Shown here: in pieces, positions 36,099 through 47,850 of the stretch
Layout of the letters: every line of letters begins with the position of its first letter
Numbering within the stretch: position 1 is the first letter of the stretch
Source: Artemisia argyi
Lineage: Eukaryota > Streptophyta > Magnoliopsida > Asterales > Asteraceae
Reading direction: 5' to 3'
NCBI GenBank assembly: GCA_030686995.1
Contig: CM060709.1
Span: 16,583,360 to 16,647,359 of the forward strand
DNA length: 64,000 nt
Program-made: the position numbers and the translations under genes
The notes under the pieces: model-generated
Database searches by the model: none
What the model saw: the letters and a program-made list of their open reading frames with translations, nothing else
What the model was told of the DNA's origin: nothing

Positions 36099-37377
36099 TG
36101 TTGATATAAATAATGTTTGTGAATGTTATTAATATTTCTCAATAAACCTATGTTTTGATAATCACAAAACTTAAATCAAATTAAGTCAAGAATAAGACAT
36201 AAACAAGTATTTGGTGACAAATATTTACTTCTACATCTTATATCACTTAAGGTATGCATAAACTTAGTAACTTATGCATTACATGATCAAAGGAAATTTT
36301 ATATTAATACATAACATTATATAAAATGATTTTAACATTTTATATATATTTGTAAATCATTTTTGGTAAAGCTTTATTAAACCACAAAAATATGATTTCA
36401 AATTTCCAACCAAAAAGGGCAAATTTTATCCAGAGAATCTTTTCAAACGTTCAGGAGGGCGGCCCCCTTAATTTTACTAGGCGGCCCCCTTAATCATTAA
36501 GGGGACCGGCCTATAATTAAGGGGACCGGCCACGCTCCCGAACAGTAAAATCTGGCCCTTTAAATACTGGATCATTTTGCACATTTTTCTCACCTTTTTG
36601 CACTATAAACTTTCTGATCCAATCCTCTTCTCTAGATCTAAAATCCTTTGATCATATATTTCATAAGTCTTTGTTTCCAAGTGATCCAAAGCTTCATCCA
36701 TTCAAGTGCAAGAAGAAGAACACTTCTCTACATCCATCTTATTGTAGTGGTGTTGTGTATAGCTAGTTTCATATAGCACTAGTGATAGCTATTTGTTAAG
36801 GTGTTGTGAATACTTGTTGATTGTAGAATCTTGGTGTGTTGTAAACTAGTTTAGTAGTAGTGACTTAGTTGTGCATAGAAGAAGGTGTGAAGATTGACTA
36901 GGTGTGAAGACGGTGTGAAGTCTTGAAGAAGGTGTGAAGGTGTGATTAAGGTGTGAAGATCACGTGGTGTGATATTTGGTGTGAGATTGGTTCTAGCTAC
37001 GATTAGAACTCGACATTTAGCTTAGTGTCGTTAACTTGTGTAAGCCAAGGTGTGTAAGGTTTCTCCACCATAAGGAGTTTGTTGACATAGTGAAGAAAAC
37101 TCTCGAGTGTGGTACTCGGGGAGTGGAGTAGGGCAAGGAAGGTGTCCTTGTAGCCGAACCACTATAAATTCGCGTGTTGTGGTTTGATCTTTCTAACTCT
37201 ATCTTTTCTTCATTATGTTTCAATACTTTCAATATTAGTTTAGACTTGCTCATATTGGTTGCTACTTGAATTCACTTAAGATCGAATCGAAAGTTTTTAT
37301 AACCAACAAAATATTTTGAAAATAAATTTAAAAGGACGTAAAACTATTCAACCCCCCCCCCCTTCTAGTTTTCCACA
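36099..37377 (+). repeat. 5' LTR of the Sirevirus-like element
   Basis: Starts TGTTGATATAAATAATG and ends TTTTCCACA. It contains a GC-rich double palindrome at 36458-36531, a TTTAAATAC TATA-like box near 36559, several GGTGTGAAG repeats near 36880-36960, and a run of 13 C near the end. Confidence 0.93.
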
Positions 37378-37379
37378 AT

Positions 37380-37392
37380 TGGTATCAGAGCC
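37380..37392 (+). promoter_or_regulatory. Primer binding site (initiator tRNA-Met type)
   Basis: TGGTATCAGAGCC starts three bases after the LTR and matches the standard copia primer site. Confidence 0.9.
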
Positions 37393-37444
37393 ACGTCGAG
37401 CAAGATCTTTAAAATATATTGTATTTTAAAACTTGTAACAATCT

Positions 37445-39301
37445 ATGGAATCTGAAAAATATTTAGAAGGGCAATCTATGCAAAGACCACCACTATTTGA
37501 AAGTGACGGATTTTTATATTGGAAAAATCGATTCGAAACTTATGTGAAGTCAAAAGATCTAGATCTTTGGCATGTTATTACTAATGGTGATTTTTTACCT
37601 ATTCAAAATAACCCGGAAACTAAGAAAGATGAAATCGTACCTTTTGAAAAACAAAATGATGATTTAAAAAGAAAACTTGCTAAAAATAATGAGGCAAAAA
37701 TGGTTATTTATAATGCGCTACCACGTAAAGAGTACGAAAGGATCTTTATGTGTGAAACCGAAAAAGAAATTTGGAACTCTTTACTAATAACTCACCAAGG
37801 TAATAGTCAAGTCAAAGATAATAAGATAGATCTACTTGTTCAACAATACGAGCAATTCACGATTCCGGAAGAGGAATCAATTGATAATGCTTTTGCTAGA
37901 TTTAACACTATCATCACAAGTTTAAAAGCACTTGATGAGAATTTTTCTAGTAAGAATTTTGTTAGGAAGTTTCTTAGGGCTCTTCATCCAAAATGGCGAG
38001 CTAAAGTGACGGCTATTGAAGAATCGAAGAATTTGTCAACTTTGCAACTTGACGAATTAATTGGAAATCTAAAAGTCTACGAAGTCATCATTAAGAAGGA
38101 CTCCGAAATGGTCAAGGAAAAACGAGAGCAAAGAAAGTCAATCGCCTTGAAAGCTAGAAAGGAATCTAGTATCGAAGATAGCTCATCTTCCGAAAGTGAT
38201 GACGAAGAATACGCCATGGCCGTAAGAGATTTCAAGAAATTCTTCAAAAGGCGAGGAAGATTCGTAAGACAACCGTATGATGAAAAGAAAACATTTCAAA
38301 AGAGTAAAGATGACAAGAACAACAAGATTGAAAGAAAGTGCTTCAAGTGTGGAGATCCAAATCACCTTATTGGAAAATGTCCAATGATGACAAGAGATCA
38401 AAATCAAAGAGCATTTGTTGGAGGTGCTTGGAGTGATAGTGATGATGATGAGAATGAAACGACAAAGGAAGAAAAATGTCTCATGGCGAATACACCAAAT
38501 GAGGTACGTTCCGAAACCGAATATTTTAGTGATGAAAGTATATCATTAGATGAAAAAAATCTAGAAAATGAATATATTAAATTATGCAAATTAGTACAAC
38601 TAGTAATGGCCAAAAACAAATCACTAAAATGCATTAACAATAAATTAGAAAGTGAAGTACTTGAACTAAAAATTAAAATACATCAACTAGAAAAAGGTTA
38701 AGAAACTTTTGAAGGATGTAAATCATGTCAAGAGCTTAAAGGTGAAAACGAAATACTTAGGGAAGATATTCGCAAACTTGACAAATTTGAAAATAGTAGT
38801 CAATCACTTAGTAAAATAATAAGTATTCAAAGAACATCCGGAGACAAAACCGGATTAGGATTTAATTTAAATGAGGCTTCAACAAGCGAGATTAAAAATG
38901 TAAAGTTTGAAAGTGAACTCAACAAACAAAAACCTCTAAAATCTAATCCTAAGTATATGCTTATTAATGATAAGAAAATACTTCTCGCCAACGATGAAGA
39001 AGTTAAATATTTTTATAAACCGTCTTTAAAGACCAAAGTAGGATCTTCTAAACCCAAAATAAGATCTAAAACTCCACCACCTAGAAAACCAAATAATTCT
39101 CATCCTAGGTCTAAAACACCTCAACCAAGAAGAAATCAAAATAGACAAAACTATAATAACAATAGTAATCAAATGTGGAACTACCAACAAATCTACAATC
39201 CTTGGGGCATTCTACCACCTTTCATGCACCCGAGTCAAATGTTAAACATGTTTGGACCAAACAACTTTGGACCAAAAGGAGAATGGAGATCAAATGGCTA
39301 G
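37445..39301 (+). pseudogene. Sirevirus-type gag with one internal stop; pol deleted
   Basis: The first 418 codons form a UBN2/copia gag: a conserved N-terminal region with [11 protein letters not shown] near 25, a long helical region, an acidic Ser-rich stretch, and a zinc knuckle C-x2-C-x4-H-x4-C (CFKCGDPNH) near 299. A TAA at 38699-38701 interrupts, but the same frame runs on to 39301 with a Lys/Pro/Asn-rich tail, so one base change separates it from a 618-codon ORF. In full elements this tail leads into protease and integrase, which are missing. The first part could still yield a complete gag with knuckle, so partial function is possible. Confidence 0.85.
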
Positions 39302-39557
39302 ACGAACATTTCTTGAGGCAATCTTGGTTTTTCTCTCAACATAGACTTTGTCAAAGTCTTTATTTCATCTTGATGATGTTGAAGATTTCTTTTGAAGACC
39401 ACCGGGTACGCCATTCTTTCACAACTCATTGCCATGCTTAGATTAATATACATTGTTTGATTTCGTCATTTATTTAGATATAATTTGTTATTGTTTTCTA
39501 TTTGTTAGAATCACATATATACTTATATATACATATATATATATATACTATTATACG

Positions 39558-39636
<79 letters not shown>

Positions 39637-41005
39637 TATTCACATATTTCCAAACACATCTCAAATCCTTCATCAACTTAACACTTTGATCATTTTATCC
39701 AAAAATTGTCAAAGGTATATTTTAATTATCGAAACGGTAATTAAAAGTTGTTAAGTATTTTATCATCGTGCCAATAGACGTTTACGTATTTTTGATATAT
39801 TATAAATCTAAGTATATACGTATAAATATTTTTGTTCCAGAAACGAATTCCGCAAAATTTGGAAATTTCAAAGGCGGCCCCCTTAATGATTAAGGGGACC
39901 GGCTTGTTATCGAGGGCGGTCCCCTTAATGTTTAAGAGGGCCAGCCATCTGACAGTTCCAAATTTATTTTTCCTTCTTATTTCCATTCCCAAACACTCCA
40001 TTCACTCATTTGTTTCTCCCCACTGCTACTGAGTACGAACCAAAACACCCAAAAACTTCAAAATCCTCCATCATATCACTAATCCGAGGTTGTTTCGCAA
40101 GGGGCAAACATCAACCAAACATATAACAACATCTTTTGTAATTTTTCCAACATGCATTTCATCACATTTCATTCAATTTAGTGTCTAATCAATAATTATG
40201 CATTTTATTAAAAATCATTTTAATTCAATTTTAAGTGTAATTGAAGCTAGAAATTGAACCACCAAATGCTCCCCATGGGATTAGGATGATGTTTTGCAAC
40301 TCAAAATTAGTATAACATATCATCTTGTCAAAATCATTAATCGCCCATAAACCCTAGTCGAATTTTATTTTTCATAAGTCACATTGTTGATATAACTCTT
40401 AAAAACCACTTAAAACTTACTACATTACGTTGTTTTAACAATCTAAACAATCAAAGCATACTTTTCAAGTTGTTGTTAAATGGTTCATGAAGACAACATG
40501 GGCGTTTGGTTCATGAACAAACCATAACTATTTGAAGTTATTTGAAACCTATAACTAGCTTATAAGTTTTGTTAATAATACTAGAATCAATAAGGGTCAT
40601 CAAGATATATAATCAATATATATATTGATATTTTTATGATATTGTTGTCTAGTAAAGGGAGCGTTTGGTTTATCTTTAAAATGATAATTTTGAAAACTAA
40701 AATTCGCATTTCAATCTTTTAAACAAATTTATGTTGCGTCAAACTTTTACGAAATGGAAGATATATAATCTAATATATATCTAGCCTTCTTTCGAAATGA
40801 ATTATGATATCATACCCTTTTGATATTGTACATTCTAAACAAGTTTAAAATCAAAATAAAAGGAACATCATGAAACTACTTCATTAAATATTTTTTTTTG
40901 TCTGCATATAATTATATATATACATATATATATATATAAACAATATATGCATGATGGTTGCTTATATTTTAATTCTATTCTTGTTGTTATTTTGTTTAGG
41001 TGAAA
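39302..41005 (+). other. Noncoding interior where pol is missing
   Basis: An (AT)n tract (about 39557-39624) and a short (CA)n follow the gag tail. A GC-rich palindromic module lies at 39873-39945. The rest is AT-rich without ORFs and ends in a TTTGTTTAG acceptor-like sequence six bases before the next Met codon. Confidence 0.6.
39873..39945 (+). promoter_or_regulatory. Internal GC-rich palindromic module 2
   Basis: GGCGGCCCCCTTAATGATTA then AGGGGACCGGC makes a long imperfect palindrome, followed by a second GGCGGTCCCCTTAAT. It resembles the LTR modules at 36458 and 44275. Confidence 0.7.
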
Positions 41006-42211
41006 ATGCCTAAGACCACGGTTGGTGATGTATCCAAAACCAAACAATACATTCCAAAAGTTTCTTCTACTCCCGGCATGTCTCCTTCAGTTGCATGTTT
41101 CTATCGTCCCATTGAAAATAGAAACATTCACGAAGGACGAATTGTCGATCCATCTTTCTATGAAAATGATCAAACCGAACGAATGTTCACCAATATTCAT
41201 TTTGAATGTCTTCTCCAAATCAACGAACCAATCATCCCCCGTTTTATCCTCGACTTCTATAGCCAAGTGACGGTGCAAACCGATCCCTATGGTCATCTCC
41301 TCATTTCTTTCATGATTCAAAATCAATTCATCACTCTATCTCTTGCTCGGCAAATTCTTAGAATCCCATTTAACGGCCAAGCCGTTTTCTCAAATGAATG
41401 GGATCTTTCCACTCTTGAAATAAATTGTCCTCAGGATGGCCCCTACTATTTTGAGATTCCTAGTCCTGAAGACATTCGTCGAATGCTTGAACTAGAACGT
41501 GGTACGACTAGTCGAGTAATCAAGTCGAAGAATGTCGATATTCATGCCAATCAAATCCTCCTCAAAGAGCTAAGCCAAGATATGAAGAAGTGGTAAGAAA
41601 TCATTTGAGAGAATGCATTTGGTACTGGTGGTCACCGTGATCATGTCACGGCGAGCATTGCCCACATACTTTATTGTGTTATTGCTGAAGAGCAATACAA
41701 CTTGGCTTATCTTTTTATTCATCGAATCATGTCCGCCAAAAATACCACAAATGCCAATCTTCCTTACGGTATGTTTCTCACACGACTTTATCGTTATGTG
41801 ATGGAACATTACCCACATCTTCAAAGAGACTACTACGTTCATATCCTTCCTACTTTGAACCAACTTACTCGTGTTCGTACTCGTCGTCCTCGTAGTGACA
41901 AATGAAAATCTCGTGTTCCTTTGCACTCTAGGGGTCGTGGTTCTACATCTCATCATGATGACGATGATGATGAGGAGGAAGACACCTCACGTGTTAGTAC
42001 TCCATCCCCCACGACCTTTGTGGAAGATCTTTCCGATCTTGATGATACCGAATATCAAATTCCTCTTCCTCATGAACGTACCGATGAGCTTCTATTCACT
42101 CGTCAAACGTCTATCATCAATCGTCAACAACAAATGCATGAAGAACTTCGAGGGGGATTCAAATCCATTGGGAAGATGTTTAGGAAGATGGTTGGAAAGA
42201 AGAAGAAGTAG
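41006..42211 (+). pseudogene. Envelope-position ORF of a Sirevirus-like element, three in-frame stops
   Basis: The Met at 41006 opens a 196-codon frame ending in TAA at 41594. The same frame continues through TGA at 41606 and TGA near 41901 to 42211 (402 codons in all). The N-terminal half has an ordered hydrophobic pattern (FYSQVTVQTDPYGHLL). The C-terminal part is acidic (a DDDDDEEED run) and ends in a Lys-rich tail. Its place between the pol site and the 3' LTR is where Sireviruses carry an envelope-like gene, but I see no clear signal peptide or membrane anchor, so the role is open. It looks like the product of a family repeated in Asteraceae genomes, from memory. Confidence 0.6.
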
Positions 42212-42413
42212 AACATTTTGATGTATTGCTACTTATTATGTGTTTTTAATTTGACATTTGTATGATTTGCTACTTGTCCGACTTACTCGAAAATACTTGT
42301 GTTAGCTCTTGTTCATCTCTTGAATAATTTTTAATCTTTGAACAATTATCATGCTATGCTATGCCTTTTTCTAATATGGATTATGATATGATTATTTACA
42401 TGCAAAATTTGGT

Positions 42414-42448
<35 letters not shown>

Positions 42449-42558
42449 CATCATTCCTAGTGTGTATGCTTCTAATAGAGCTTGCTGGAAAAACAAACTT
42501 GAAAAATGGCCAAATTCTGCAAATTTTGGGTTTCTGGTCGTCTGGGAAAACACCAGAT
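42212..42558 (+). other. Spacer with short (AT)n tract
   Basis: Noncoding. TATATA repeat at about 42415-42441. Confidence 0.5.
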
Positions 42559-42632
42559 GGGCGGCCCCCTTAATTCCCTAGGCGGTCCCCTTAATGATTA
42601 AGGGAGCCGGCATACAATTAAGGGGACCGACC
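42559..42632 (+). promoter_or_regulatory. Internal GC-rich palindromic module 3
   Basis: Two GGCGGYCCCCTTAAT units are followed by two inverted ATTAAGGGRRCCGRC units, framed by CCAGATGG and CCATCTGG. It lies 197 bases before the Met of the proline-rich ORF. Confidence 0.7.
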
Positions 42633-42828
42633 ATCTGGAACTGGGTTTACTGTATTCTTTTGCATCTTGTGAATTTTTTCCCTAGTTTCAGCTACCATTT
42701 CCCATTTTAACCCAACTGATTTTAGAATCTCTTTCCACCATTTCAAACATTTACCTAAATTATCCACTTCCATACTATAAATTCCCTCCATTATCACCAT
42801 TCTTCATCTCATCACTCATCATATCATC

Positions 42829-43428
42829 ATGACGCCTCCAAGTACCTCAAACTCCAAAACCTCCAAGAAACAAAAACTTGTGGTCATCCCACCAAAACAA
42901 CTCTTCATTGACTTAACAAATGAAGACAACAAAACACCATCACCTCCACCCAAATGCTCATCCCCAAGTGCACCCAATGCACCATCTAAAACACCTTCCA
43001 CTCATGGAACTTCTTCATCATCCATACCCTCAACCTCATCAATCAATGACTACATCCACTTACACTTGTCACCACAAGTATCATCACCACCTCCTACACA
43101 AGAACCCATGTCTACTCATCTTACCATCTCACTTTCACCAACAACACCACTTGATGCTCATCTCTCATCACCACAAATTTCACCACCATTTTTTACCAAT
43201 CCCATACCTTGGAGGATGCTTGAATCACATGGTGATTCTTGCCTTTGTTGTATCCACAACCGCACGGTCATCTTTGGCCTTAGAGATGAAATTCAATATA
43301 TGTTTTCATATATTGAATATTTGCTTACCAACCCACCACCACCACCAACTCCACCATCCTCTCCAATAATCCCTCCACCACAATTCTCACCCATTACTCC
43401 ACCATCACCATCATGCTCTCCAAATTAA
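42829..43428 (+). CDS. Proline/serine-rich ORF of the Sirevirus-like element, 199 residues
   Basis: An intact frame starts at the first Met after a leader rich in CATCATCA. It opens with a basic SKTSKKQK patch and the segment LFIDLTNED, which resembles a SUMO-interacting motif (hydrophobic core next to acidic residues; inference). Long Pro/Ser/Thr-rich stretches follow. A compact middle part contains PWRMLESHGDSCLCC and GLRDEIQYMFSYIE, and the end is Pro-rich. The compact part is the only piece likely to fold. I recall similar segments in Asteraceae repeat proteins but cannot name a function. It lies between the envelope-position ORF and the polypurine tracts and has no stop, unlike its two neighbours. 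Confidence 0.6.
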   Translation: MTPPSTSNSKTSKKQKLVVIPPKQLFIDLTNEDNKTPSPPPKCSSPSAPNAPSKTPSTHGTSSSSIPSTSSINDYIHLHLSPQVSSPPPTQEPMSTHLTISLSPTTPLDAHLSSPQISPPFFTNPIPWRMLESHGDSCLCCIHNRTVIFGLRDEIQYMFSYIEYLLTNPPPPPTPPSSPIIPPPQFSPITPPSPSCSPN

Positions 43429-43915
43429 GCATATGACATGCTTAATAAATAAAGCCTTTACCCTCCATTTTGCTTGCAAGCTCTATGAAGTCTATGTACC
43501 CTTTGCATGATGATGTATTTCTATTGATATTAGCTTATGTAATTGCTACTATCTTGTACTTTTATTTACTTGTACTTGCATTGTTGTGTCTTGACACAAC
43601 AATTGTTCTAATATGAATGTTTCTTTCTTTCCTTATTACATTATATTTGTGTGCATGTCTATACTTGTGCTTCTAATATTTTTGTTTTGCAAGCATTCCA
43701 TAGCTCGTTCTCTTGGTGCCCCCAAACGAGGGGGAGTACACATCAAGGGGGAGTTTCTACCCGTCAAAATTTTCACGTATGAAAACTTGTCGGCTTAACC
43801 TTTTTGATATTACAAAAAGGGGGAGAAGTACATATAAACTCACTAAAATACTTGTTTAAAAACTAATTTTTGGGTTAATGAGTTTAAGTTTTGTAATCAT
43901 CAAAAAGGGGGAGAT
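43429..43915 (+). promoter_or_regulatory. Multiple polypurine tracts before the 3' LTR
   Basis: GAGGGGGAG near 43729, AAGGGGGAG near 43745, AAAAAGGGGGAGAAG near 43815 and AAAAAGGGGGAGA near 43903, the last three bases from the LTR. Repeated tracts of this kind are a known Sirevirus feature. Confidence 0.85.
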
Positions 43916-45173
43916 TGTTGATATAAATAATGTTTGTGAATGTTATTAATATTTCTCAATAAACCTATGTTTTGATAATCACAAAACTTAAATCAAATTA
44001 AGTCAAGAATAAGACATAAACAAGTATTTGGTGACAAATATTTACTTCTATATCTTATATCACTTAAGGTATGCATAAACTTAGTAACTTATGCATTACA
44101 TGATCAAACGAAATTTTATATTAATACATAACATTATATAAAATGATTTTAACATTTTATATATATTTGTAAATCATTTTTGGTAAAGCTTTATTAAACC
44201 ACAAAAATATGATTTCAAATTTCCAACCAAAAAGGGCAAATTTTATCCAGAGAATCTTTTCAAACGTTCAGGAGGGCGGCCCCCTTAATTTTACTAGGCG
44301 GCCCCCTTAATCATTAAGGGGACCGGCCTATAATTAAGGGGACCGGCCACGCTCCCGAACAGTAAAATCTGGCCCTTTAAATACTGGATCATTTTGCACA
44401 TTTTTCTCACCTTTTTGCACTATAAACTTTCTGATCCAATCCTCTTCTCTAGATCTAAAATCCTTTGATCATATATTTCATAAGTCTTTGTTTCCAAGTG
44501 ATCCAAAGCTTCATACATTCAAGTGCAAGAAGAAGAACACTTCTCTACATCCATCTTATTGTAGTGGTGTTGTGTATAGCTAGTTTCATATAGCACTAGT
44601 GATAGCTATTTGTTAAGGTGTTGTGAATACTTGTTGATTGTAGAATCTTGGTGTGTTGTAAACTAGTTTAGTAATAGTGACTTAGTTGTGCATAGAAGAA
44701 GGTGTGAAGACGGTGTGAAGTCTTGAAGAAGGTGTGAAGGTGTGATTAAGGTGTGAAGATCACGTGGTGTGATATTTGGTGTGAGATTGGTTCTAGCTAC
44801 GATTAGAACTCGACATTTAGCTTAGTGTCGTTAACTTGTGTAAGCCAAGGTGTGTAAGGTTTCTCCACCATAAGGAGTTTGTTGACATAGTGAAGAAAAC
44901 TCTCGAGTGTGGTACTCGGGGAGTGGAGTAGGGCAAGGAAGGTGTCCTTGTAGCCGAACCACTATAAATTCGCGTGTTGTGGTTTGATCTTTCTAACTCT
45001 ATCTTTTCTTCATTATATTTCAATACTTTCAATATTAGTTTAGACTTGCTCATATTGGTTGCTACTTGAATTCACTTAAGATCGAATCGAAAGTTTTTAT
45101 AACCAACAAAATATTTTGAAAATAAATTTAAAAGGACGTAAAACTATTCAACCCCCCCTTCTAGTTTTCCACA
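43916..45173 (+). repeat. 3' LTR of the Sirevirus-like element
   Basis: Same ends as the 5' LTR. It lacks one GGTGTGAAG-containing unit and has 7 rather than 13 C near the end. Confidence 0.93.
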
Positions 45174-45178
45174 AACAT

Positions 45179-46948
45179 AATAAAATTATAGTTTAAAATG
45201 ATCACAAGAGATCGATCAGTTTTTTGTAATTCGATATTGTACTAAAAAAAAGAACAATATTTCATGAATATTATTATAATGACTATTAAGAAATTAAAAT
45301 TTTACTATGATCGTAAGAGATCGATCCGATTTTAATAATTCGATATTGTAAAAAAAGAACAATGATATGTAAAGATCCCGTTTCTAAAAAACTCGCAATT
45401 AATAAAAGTATGATAACAATAAAAAAAAATTACTTACACCTATGGTATAATTTGAACAAAATTGAGGTCAAACTAACCTTTATACTTGCGTTTGTTATGT
45501 GGGTGAAATATGTACCCACTTCTCAACAACGGTCGGTGAGCCATACCAAGTTCTTGTTTCGCATCTCAACCAACAGGTGAGTGCACTCCCTCAAAACTAA
45601 TGTTTAAAGCACCCTCGAGATGAGTCGATACTTATGGCACAACTCCAACACCCCATACATATGCATGCCCACACATATGTTGTAAATACATTAAGGTTTA
45701 TACACTTACACCTAAAGTTAGAGGATGCCGAATTGGTGAATCAGCGGGCTAATGGGTCATATGGGTAATTTTGTATGAATACCATTTACTATAGTATAGA
45801 AGAACCTAGTTGATAGCAATCTAGACACATTTATAAATGGGTGTATTTGGGTTTTGCTTTAATCTCAAATGAGTCAAAAAGATTTATCTGAAGACTGAAA
45901 AGTCTAAGTTTAATCTATAGAAACTCTTCAAAATATATCACAGTTTTTCTTGCAATCATACTGAACACTATATGTATTTAAAAATGTGTGTAAGAAATGG
46001 ACAAACCCATTCCAACTGTTGCTTGACCCACCCATATTATTACATTTTTCATCCATGAACTTTAATTCATGCTATAAATACTAAATATTGTACGATGGTT
46101 TTTTCCCTAGGTTGGTTTACACTTCTTAGCTGGAAAGATAATGTTGAGCAATGCCCGTTGCACAGCAATGCTTCAAGCATTTCAGAAGTGATAGAAGACT
46201 ACTAAACACCATCCAAGAAAACCCTATCTCGAGACTTAACCGCAAAAATCAACAGCTCTGTATCATTCTCAATAGAATGTAGACCACTTTCAATCAGTAT
46301 GGGAAATGCGATTCGTTTCCTTTATAATAACACTATAAACACGATCTGATGAGGATGATAGATATGAGACTTCATACGATCTAATGGTATCAACCTTGGG
46401 ATGCATAGAAGCATCATACTTCAATTTTCATCATTTAACTTTTTGTGTCAAAATCGATTTCATATGTGAATCTAAGTTCATATGTACAATGTTGAAATTG
46501 GAGGGTCATAAAATTCAATAAAACACCGGGCAGGATAACCAACTACTACATCATGTACACGTAAATTGTAAAGCCTTACTAAGAGTGGTATTGGCATTGT
46601 GAGATTTGAAGGTATCTGAAAACTTGCATTTCAGTTCACAAGTAATCAATTTCTAGTGTTTTTCTATAAGTGATTATCAAATGCTTAGGCATTAGTAAGG
46701 GAAAATGCTAAAAAATAACAATATACTTACGCTTTTGTTCCGTTTCGGTAATTTTACTTCTTTTCAGTCCATTCTAGTAGTAATTAGGACTCTCTTTCTG
46801 TGTAAATAAAGTTCTGCCGACCCTATCAGATAATTTAAGTCTTTTATCCCCGTATCAGATTAACCCATCCCAAAACTTATACTTCCCAAAAGGTATTGGA
46901 AAACTGTATAATACTACAATTCTATGGCCATTCTAATTTGTCGGTCAA
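45179..46948. other. Noncoding intergenic DNA
   Basis: AT-rich. No gene, repeat terminus or RNA gene could be supported, apart from a repeated 'AAGAGATCGATC' phrase near 45208 and 45325. Confidence 0.4.
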
Positions 46949-47850
46949 ATAATCAGTTTTCGATAACCAATTTAGCATCATCTGCAACAAAACTAATTCA
47001 TATAATCTGATTAGCTACTATTAAATCCTCAAGCACTCATATTATCACACCTTAAAACGCCACAACAGTACACACTCGTGAATCTAATATCTTATTCTAA
47101 CGATTTAATGTCAGTCTACTACAATTCCACCTTCTTTTGGGTGGGTTACCTATCGAATAATTGTCAAAAGTTCTTTATAGATCTAACTTTTACCATAGAA
47201 CCCATCAAGCAATCTTATCCACTCATTTTTTTTTATCAAAATAAAAAAATAAACTTTCACCCTTTTTTTAAAACTTAAATATTTCGCAAACCGTAAATCG
47301 TCAAGCTACAAAAAAAATACCATTGCGACGAGAATTAAATTATCTTTCTATAGATATCCATTGTTATATACTTTCGACGAACTTTTTTTTCGCCCAGAAA
47401 AATCATATATGATTCGTAAGAATCATATATGATTCGAAGAATCGAATCATATATGATTTTTTACGAATCATATATGATTTTTACGAATCATATATGATTC
47501 TTTCTGGGCAAAAAAAAAAAACTTCATCGAAAGTATATAACAATGCATATCTATAGAAAGATCATTTAATTCTCGTCGCGATGATTTTTTTTTTTTTTTT
47601 GTTGTTGCTTGAAGATTTACCGTTTGCAAGATCTGTTGTTTTGAAAAAAAAGGTGGAAATTATAAATGAGTTGCCATGATTGGTTGATAGGTTCTATGAC
47701 ATGTACGGGTTCTTCATTGATCTCAACTCTCGAATAATTAGTTGTTGATAACCAAAGTAGTATTATCTATAACAAAACTAATTCACATTATCCGATTATC
47801 TACCACTAAATCCTCAAATACTCGTATCATCACACCTTCAAACTGCATTA
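46949..47850. repeat. Foldback element inside a diverged direct repeat
   Basis: A stretch of about 120 bases at 46949-47068 recurs in the same direction at 47734-47850. Between them lies a large inverted repeat (arms about 47200-47455 and 47460-47690; CGACGAGAATTAAAT near 47327 matches ATTTAATTCTCGTCG near 47563). Its centre has five copies of the palindrome AATCATATATGATT at 47401, 47421, 47445, 47466 and 47486. It is probably a MITE, with the direct repeat produced separately. Confidence 0.75.

Larger units (their letters stand above)
36099..45173 (+). mobile_element. Pol-less Sirevirus-like Ty1/copia retrotransposon
   Basis: LTRs at 36099-37377 and 43916-45173 are flanked by AACAT on both sides (36094-36098, 45174-45178). 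A TGGTATCAGAGCC primer site (initiator tRNA-Met) follows the 5' LTR. Inside are a copia gag, an envelope-like ORF and a proline-rich ORF, then several AGGGGGAG polypurine tracts before the 3' LTR, a Sirevirus trait. No protease, integrase or reverse transcriptase is left between 39302 and 41005. By eye the LTRs differ by about six substitutions, a 16-17 base indel and C-run length, so insertion is fairly recent. Confidence 0.9.

Noticed and set aside
37017..37253. 78-residue minus-strand ORF, repeated at 44817-45053
   Set aside because: Lies entirely within the LTRs of the Sirevirus-like element and is repeated only because the LTR is. No protein features.
40498..40680. Possible MITE with GGGCGTTTGGTT-like ends
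   Set aside because: The two phrases are in the same direction, and no inverted ends or target duplication could be set.
47401..47499. Evenly spaced short palindromes that could suggest a CRISPR-like array
   Set aside because: Units are 14 bases with 6-10 base spacers, lie at the centre of a foldback in plant DNA, and no cas-like gene exists.
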